Part shown: piece by piece, positions 41,242-45,592 of the stretch
How the letters are laid out: the number at the start of each line of letters is the position of its first letter
How positions within the stretch are numbered: position 1 is the stretch's first letter
The notes under the pieces: generated by a model
The model's input: the letters and a program-made list of their open reading frames with translations, nothing else
What the model was told of the DNA's origin: nothing
Database searches by the model: none
Position numbers and translations under genes: made by a program
Source of the DNA: Acidobacteriota bacterium
Lineage (GTDB): Bacteria > Pseudomonadota > Alphaproteobacteria > Caulobacterales > Hyphomonadaceae
Length of the DNA stretch: 45,592 bases
Direction: 5' to 3'
Assembly (NCBI GenBank): GCA_016712445.1
Contig: JADJRB010000013.1
Coordinates: forward strand, 1 to 45,592

Positions 41242-41736
41242 TTACTGTTTCGGCGCGCGGCGCGGCGGGTAGACCTTCGCACCACTGAACGCCAGTTGGA
41301 TCGTGTTGTTTGCGTTGCTCACATCCTCAAGATCGAAGCCGATCGAGCCGCCCTTGGGAATGAAGATATGAGGCACAACGATGAACGGCAAAGAGCCATC
41401 GCCGAAGATGAGCGAATCGCGCACGCGATCGTTGGTCCCACCCTCGCCCGAGCTTGAATAATACTGTCCCTCGTTGTTGAATAGGCGGATGCGAAAGCCG
41501 CCCGTGGCCGTGCGCGTGTTGAGCTTGATTCGGAAATCGGCGTCACCGTTGGTTACGATGCGCTGATTCAGCAACACCTGGAGCGCGGTAAGCGTGACCT
41601 GGTAAATGTAGGTGAAAAACCTTTCTTCGCCAGGTTCAAACCCCGTGCCTTCGCAGATCGGGCAGGCCTGCAATTGTTGCGCCCGGTTCTCTACGACGCG
41701 CGCGCCGTTGCAATACGTGCAAGGGTATTCAACCAT
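41242..41736 (-). CDS. L19: zinc-knuckle plus beta-domain protein, 164 aa
   Basis: AGGAGA precedes ATG 41736. Residues 6-32 hold CTYCNGARV … CPICEGTG, two CxxCxG knuckles as in DnaJ-type zinc sites. The rest is a beta sandwich: FFTYIYQVTLTALQVLLNQR, GGFRIRLFNNEGQYYSS, VRDSLIFGDGSLPFIVVPHI, FIPKGGSIGFDLEDVSNANN, TIQLAFSGAKVYP. The strand order and the ending IQLAFSGxKVY recall phage virion proteins. A zinc knuckle fused to such a domain is unusual. Confidence 0.83.
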   Translation of the reverse strand: MVEYPCTYCNGARVVENRAQQLQACPICEGTGFEPGEERFFTYIYQVTLTALQVLLNQRIVTNGDADFRIKLNTRTATGGFRIRLFNNEGQYYSSSGEGGTNDRVRDSLIFGDGSLPFIVVPHIFIPKGGSIGFDLEDVSNANNTIQLAFSGAKVYPPRRAPKQ

Positions 41737-41778
41737 GTTGGTTTCTCCTAATCGGAAGTCATCAGAGCCAGGACAGGA

Positions 41779-41800
41779 GGCCGGCGCCGTAGCGCCGGCC
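41779..41800 (-). other. Perfect 9-bp hairpin between L18 and L19
   Basis: GGCCGGCGC-CGTA-GCGCCGGCC, also at 5970-5991 in the left copy. It lies after the L18 stop with no U-run. Likely an mRNA 3'-end stabiliser or partial attenuator after a highly expressed gene. Confidence 0.65.
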
Positions 41801-41820
41801 AGGCCCGCCCATCGAGTTCG

Positions 41821-42539
41821 TTACTGGACCTCGCGATAGAGAATTCCGTCGAGCACGCAACGGATGTTCAGACCCGTCGAGTCCGCATCGTTGGACGTGG
41901 TGAACGTCGTACCGCGCAGACGCACCTGGAAATTCTGGCCTTGCAGAATGTGGATGCCGCGATCAACGCCCCACAGGTTCACCGCGTTCGGATCGGCCAC
42001 ACCGTTGGTGTAGGCCGATTCATCGGACTTGGTGGACGTGCCATAGATGCCGGCGCCGCTGGGGTACAGATCCACGTGGCCTTCGGCGTAAATCTTGTCG
42101 CCGATCTCGGAATTCCACATAGAAGTTGTCATTGAGGCGCGCAATGTCGGTCAACTTGTTGCGCGCCGAACAGGAACCGCAACGCGGTTACGAAAAAGTG
42201 CTTCGGATCGGGAAGCCGCCCCGCCTGTTTCAGGTTCGTGTCCAATTTGGACTTGGTGGCCGAAAGAGGCGTGGTGAAAAACAGGAAATCGGTTCCCGTG
42301 GCCGTGTTGCTTGCGACCGTCAGACGGTCATAGAACATCCACGGCTGAACGTCCGTCCAATCCGGCATGATCGGATTGGCCAGCGCCACGGTGGCCATGA
42401 GGCGCCCGCTTGCGCTGTCGAGCTTCACCGGCGCCCGCTTGACGGGACGCCGGTTCATGCCCTTCGTGGCCATGTCGGCAATCACGCCGGCAAAGTCGCG
42501 ACCGCCCGTAACGGGCATCAGATGATTGAGATTACGCAT
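41821..42539 (-). CDS. L18: candidate major capsid protein (frameshifts), about 239 aa
   Basis: GAGGAG lies before ATG 42539. Start MRNLNHLMPVTGGRDFAGVI, then a short basic stretch (KGMNRRPVKRAPVK) and a beta-rich body: RLMATVALANPIMPDWTDVQ, PWMFYDRLTVASNTATGTDF, LPDPKHFFVTALRFLF, NFYVEFEIGDKIYAEGHVDL, and the end RGIHILQGQNFQVRLRGTTF … IRCVLDGILYREVQ. No signal or membrane segment. The length and strand content suit a single jelly-roll or similar shell protein. Frame breaks near 42115 and 42170 are solved by the left copy. Capsid assignment is inference from fold type and place. Confidence 0.7.
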
Positions 42540-43479
42540 TGTCTTTGTCTCCTCTGTTTTGAAAAAGTGAGTAGCGGGAAACGCCGCTCACCCCTTGAGC
42601 AGGCGCGGAAGGCCGCGACCGCACAAAGTCAGTGACAGCAGACGGCAAAGCCATCTGCGCACTGGTAGCGCCGCGACCATCCGCCGGCGCCAGGGGAACA
42701 AAGAACGTGGTGGGAGCAAGGAAGCCCATACCACTATCGCCGCGCACCATCCCCGAGAGTTGCGCGTACTGGCCGAGAGGCGTGTAATCCTGCACCAGGC
42801 GCAGGACCAGGCCAACGATTCCGCCCAGCGTCACCATGGCGCCGGCTTGCGGATTCTTGAGCCCACGGCCCACCAGCATGCCCAGCGCAACCGCCGCCAG
42901 GCCTACGGCGCCGTAGCCCATGATCCCCGTGTTTTTCTCGCCCAGCGCGAACTGCACGAGCATGCGCGCACCGACCGCGCCGCCGATCACCCACAAGGAG
43001 CTAACCAGCATCGTGGAAACGGAGCCCGACCGCATGCCAGGGTTGCGCCGATAGGAGCGCCGCCGGCGATGCGTCACCGAATGCGAACGACGCCGCCGCG
43101 TGCCCGGATTCGACCTTACAGGAGCCAAGGCGCGCGTCTGTGCACGCCGGCGTTGAGTGCGCTTGCGGCGAGTGCCGCCGGCGCGCCGTCTCGATTTCTT
43201 TGCCGCCATTTTTTTCTTTCCCTTCCGTGTGCCCGGATTGCCGGCGATCGCGGCCAGGCCGAGCGAGATGATTTCGCCACTGTTCTTACGAATCGGGACC
43301 GTGGCCGCTACCCGCTTCGTTCTCTTGCCCCTTGCCGCATGGCCGGCAGAGCGTTTCCGCTTCAGAGCCGCCTTTTGCGCCTTGGTGCCAAAGTGTTTGA
43401 TCTGCTTCGGCGTCAACTTCCGGCGCCGCCGCTGGCCCGGATTGGTTAGAATCCGCGTTGCCTTTTTCACTACCGCCAT
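42532..43479 (-). CDS. L17: very basic NPG-repeat protein with C-terminal membrane domain, 315 aa
   Basis: AGGGGGCCTC precedes ATG 43479. Residues 1-150 are extremely rich in Arg/Lys and carry four NPG motifs (about residues 13, 81, 124 and 146), most followed by a basic cluster. Residues 158-230 form about three membrane segments (WVIGGAVGARMLVQFAL, GAVGLAAVALGMLVG, AMVTLGGIVGLVLRLV). A soluble tail ends the protein. This could link packaged DNA to a membrane. The C-terminus here runs into L18 because a block of about 40 nt present in the left copy is missing; SRYSRGSRFA there is more credible. Confidence 0.82.
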   Translation of the reverse strand: MAVVKKATRILTNPGQRRRRKLTPKQIKHFGTKAQKAALKRKRSAGHAARGKRTKRVAATVPIRKNSGEIISLGLAAIAGNPGTRKGKKKMAAKKSRRRAGGTRRKRTQRRRAQTRALAPVRSNPGTRRRRSHSVTHRRRRSYRRNPGMRSGSVSTMLVSSLWVIGGAVGARMLVQFALGEKNTGIMGYGAVGLAAVALGMLVGRGLKNPQAGAMVTLGGIVGLVLRLVQDYTPLGQYAQLSGMVRGDSGMGFLAPTTFFVPLAPADGRGATSAQMALPSAVTDFVRSRPSAPAQGVSGVSRYSLFQNRGDKDNA

Positions 43480-43507
43480 GAGGCCCCCTTACTGCCACAC
43501 CGGCCAC

Positions 43508-43794
43508 TTACTTCGTGATCGAGTGAGGCTTTAGAATCGTCACGCGCAACTGAGCGCCCGCCGCGCCCGAACTCATCGTGGTGGTTTTGGTCAACACCAC
43601 ATTTGTGGCGTCTTTCGATGTCACGATCCACGACGAAATCGCGCCGCCGCCACCAGCGGTTCGAGAACCGCCGTTTCCGGCGTAACGCCCAGGCCGTGCG
43701 GAATCGTTGCCGTGGTATCGGCATCCGCCGTTGCCTCAACATCGACAACGCGCGAGTTGGCGCCCGCGCGAATAACTGTCAGGTTCACTGCCAT
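43508..43794 (-). pseudogene. L16 right copy: small beta-rich protein, one frameshift
   Basis: Same gene as 7743-8030, which is intact. A base is missing near 43638. AGGAGG precedes the ATG. Confidence 0.75.
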
Positions 43795-43849
43795 GTCTGT
43801 TTCCTCCTCTCTTCAAAAGTGGAGGCCGGCCAGGCCGGCCCCGTCTGGT

Positions 43850-44274
43850 TTACTTCCCGGCCAGCACCGCTTGAACGGCCTGGACAACACCGCGCACGCC
43901 TAACAGGTGGTTTACCCACCCGAACACGTCGCCCGGATTCAGCATCCGTGCACCTGGCGGAAGCCGGCCAAATTCCCATCGCCCAACGTCGAGAGCATGA
44001 GCCCCGCGTTATGGCCTTTCAACGACGTGCCACCCGCCGCAAATTCCATGTAGATTTGCATGGGCATATCTTCCGGCGCGTCCGATGGCACATCGGATAA
44101 TTCGATCTCTTCACTGGCCGCAGGTTGCCCCACGGGAACGCGCGGCGTGGTGAGCACGTAGGCGCGTTCGATCGGGAAATTGAGCCCGGCCAGGCGCGCC
44201 GACAATGCGGCGAACTGAGCGCGGGTTAAATTCTGAGAAGGCGAGTAGCCTTGCAGGTAGAGAAAGCGTTCCAT
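43850..44274 (-). CDS. L15: unknown late protein (one frameshift), about 140 aa
   Basis: AAGGAG lies 9 nt before ATG 44274. Starts MERFLYLQGYSPSQNLTRAQ; the first 110 residues are in frame, with an acidic middle (SEEIELSDVPSDAPEDMPMQ) and FAAGGTSLKGHNAGLML. A base is missing near 43947; the left copy gives the end VFGWVNHLLGVRGVVQAVQA. No family recognised. Neighbours suggest a virion or assembly protein. Confidence 0.78.
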
Positions 44275-44293
44275 CGTTTCGACTCCTTAGCGG

Positions 44294-44814
44294 TTATAGG
44301 ATTAGATCGAGCGCACGTTGCCGGCGCCCGTTCTTAACAACAGTGCGAACACGCACCGCTGAAACTTTCACAGTCTTGCCCGTGGCGAGCTTGCGCACAG
44401 CGGGATTAGAGCGCGCAGCCTTCGGACGCGCGGCCTTGTAGCCGGCCAGAAACCAGCGCTTGATATTCTGCCAGCGCTTCCCCTTCGCTTGGCCCATTTC
44501 GAGGCCTTCGCCTTGCAGCACGCGGCGCCAAGCCATCAGCGGATCGGGGTAGGCGTCACGTTCCGAGGCCTTCGCCCCGCGCTGTTTCCAGTAAGTGGCG
44601 TTTCCCGCCGGCGCCTTGCTCCCAGGATTGCCGCGCGGCGTGCGTTCAACTTCGGTATGCCAGCCATCATAAAAATCTTCTTCAGCTTTGCCGCGCGAAA
44701 ATACGTCAAGATGCCCGGGACGTTTCTGCCACGCATCTTTCCAGCTTCCAAACTTTCCCGAGCGGTGGCCAGCCGGCCTTTTTTCTTCCAGGTTGCTTTA
44801 GTGACTGTGGCCAT
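44294..44814 (-). CDS. L14: basic late protein (frameshifts), about 172 aa
   Basis: ATG 44814 overlaps the L13 stop (TAATG). Combining both copies gives a Lys/Arg- and Trp-rich protein: TKATWKKKGR, KFGSWKDAWQAKRPAHLDVF, KAEEDFYDGWHTEAERTPRG, DPLMAWRRVLQGEGLEMGQA, KRWQNIKRWFLAGYKAARPK, VRVRTVVKNGRRQRAL. The charge suggests nucleic-acid contact. No family recognised. Confidence 0.75.
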
Positions 44815-45538
44815 TAAAATGGAACCTCGCTAACTCGCGATTGCGTGCGCCCCGAGGCGCGGCGCCGCGACCATATCTCGCGGTTGTACTCGCTTCGTTT
44901 GTGGCCTGGCGTGTCTCGAATCATTTGCACGGCCTGATCGACCGGCATAACCGAGCCCGCTTGAGGACACGGAGACATGAGCGCGCCCGACTTGCGATCG
45001 CGCCGGCAAATGCTCGATACAGCCGCCACCCACTGGTTAAGAGTTTGGGCGCCACGGCCGGCGGATTCGATTGGACAGTGCGGCGCCCGAGGCCCAAGGC
45101 CTTCAGTAACTCCGCATGCCGCGCGTTACACGATCGGCAGGCCCACGCCATGTTCGAGGGATCGTTGTTTTCCTCGTGGCCATCCAGGTGGTGCACCGTG
45201 AGGCCTTCGGTTTCGACGCAATACACGCAGCATTTCGCCTTGGCCGGCCAGCGCCTCGTCAGCCACGGCGTTGGCGCGATAGCGTAGCGCGCGATCGCTT
45301 ACCTCAGCCTGCCCGCCAGGGTTCATGCAAGGAAAACAGCGCTTCACCATAACGGCCAATCAGACGCCGCAATCGCCGGCAGCGCGCGCCGATCGAGCGC
45401 TACCACGTTCATGCCGCCCGCCGACGAAGCGCCCGCCGCGTGGATGTCATAGGAATCGAATCCACGATACACGCGCAGCCATTTCCAGCCCTGGCCGGCC
45501 GTGCGATTGAGTACCTAGATTGCAGCATCAGCGGCCAT
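44814..45538 (-). pseudogene. L13 right copy: HNH-type protein, frameshifted
   Basis: Same gene as 9048-9773, which is intact. The HNH core (VYCVETEGLTVHHLDGHEEN) is readable, but indels near the window end break the frame several times and introduce stops. Confidence 0.75.
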
Positions 45539-45592
45539 CAATGGATAACCCTTGCATCGTCAATCGTATACGCCGCCCCAAATCGAGAGCAG
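45538..45592 (-). CDS. L12 right copy: C-terminal 17 codons only, cut by the window end
   Basis: Matches the end of the gene at 9773-10462 (…LSIWGG-YTIDDARVIH-like, with one base missing). Included to mark where the overlap ends. Confidence 0.6.
   Translation of the reverse strand, partial: CSRFGAAYTIDDARVIH

Larger units (their letters stand above)
35792..45592. repeat. Terminal overlap, right copy (same sequence as 1-9828)
   Basis: Second reading of the left end. This copy is cleaner from 35.8 to about 43 kb and worsens towards the window end. Circular unit length is about 35.79 kb. Confidence 0.9.

Noticed and set aside
42595..43449. 284-residue Arg/His-rich reading frame on the plus strand
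   Set aside because: Antisense of L17. Its composition is the mirror of the basic coding sequence, and L17 has a ribosome site and coupling.
1..45592. 9.8-kb long terminal direct repeats of a linear virus
   Set aside because: The copies differ by many frame-breaking indels concentrated at the outer ends, and one copy cut in the tRNA. Circular-contig overlap explains this better.

Overview
WHAT IT IS. The window reads as one complete circular, virus-like mobile element of about 35.8 kb. It is linearised with a terminal overlap: bases 1-9828 and 35792-45592 are the same sequence with scattered small indels and substitutions. Errors are densest at the two outer ends, as expected for a long-read contig of a circular molecule whose ends are poorly polished. 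Genes in the overlap are therefore described once in full from the better right-hand copy and briefly in the left-hand copy, where most are broken by frameshifts. The host is a bacterium with high-GC DNA. The signal-peptide ends (…LYAQTT, …APAQQ, …IADAQTT) remind me of Acidobacteriota (Solibacter/Bryobacter-like), but this is an impression, not a demonstrated assignment.

LAYOUT. Two opposed gene blocks diverge from an AT-rich control region at 16409-16521. The late block is on the minus strand, L1 to L29. It runs from 16408 down to 9773, through the overlap, and ends at an initiator tRNA (35779-35856) and a terminator (35740-35764). In transcription order it encodes: a transglutaminase-like protein and eleven consecutive membrane proteins (L1-L11); an unknown protein (L12); an HNH protein (L13); small putative virion proteins (L14-L16); a very basic protein with membrane segments (L17); a probable capsid protein (L18) and further beta-rich proteins (L19-L21); Sec-secreted beta-rich proteins (L22-L25); and a lysis-type cassette (L26-L29: TM/coiled-coil protein, holin-like protein, M15 peptidase, membrane-anchored muramidase-like protein). 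The early block is on the plus strand, E1 to E37 (16522-35529). It holds a replication-like pair (E4 with in-gene repeats, E5), many small zinc-ribbon proteins, a serine recombinase (E16), a ribbon-helix-helix regulator (E18), an HD phosphohydrolase (E20), two secreted proteins (E27, E28) and a SprT-like metalloprotease (E36). One opposed gene, C1 (25528-25896, minus), lies inside the early block with its own promoter and terminator.

HOW IT MAY WORK. The lysis genes, transglutaminase-like protein and beta-rich proteins point to a bacterial virus. I can see no terminase, portal, tape-measure, tail or baseplate protein, no packaging ATPase and no polymerase or helicase, and no Walker A motif in any credible gene. 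The membrane- and secretion-heavy late operon would fit a tailless or membrane-containing virus, a particle assembled at the envelope, or a satellite relying on a helper. I cannot choose between these from sequence alone.

REGULATION. Most genes overlap their neighbours by 1-14 nt (ATGA, GTGA, TGATG, TAATG), so translation is probably coupled. Several stand-alone promoters put the -10 box about 6-7 nt before the ATG, which predicts leaderless mRNAs. Paired palindromes TTGTATTG-N2-CAATACAA flank the E36 region.
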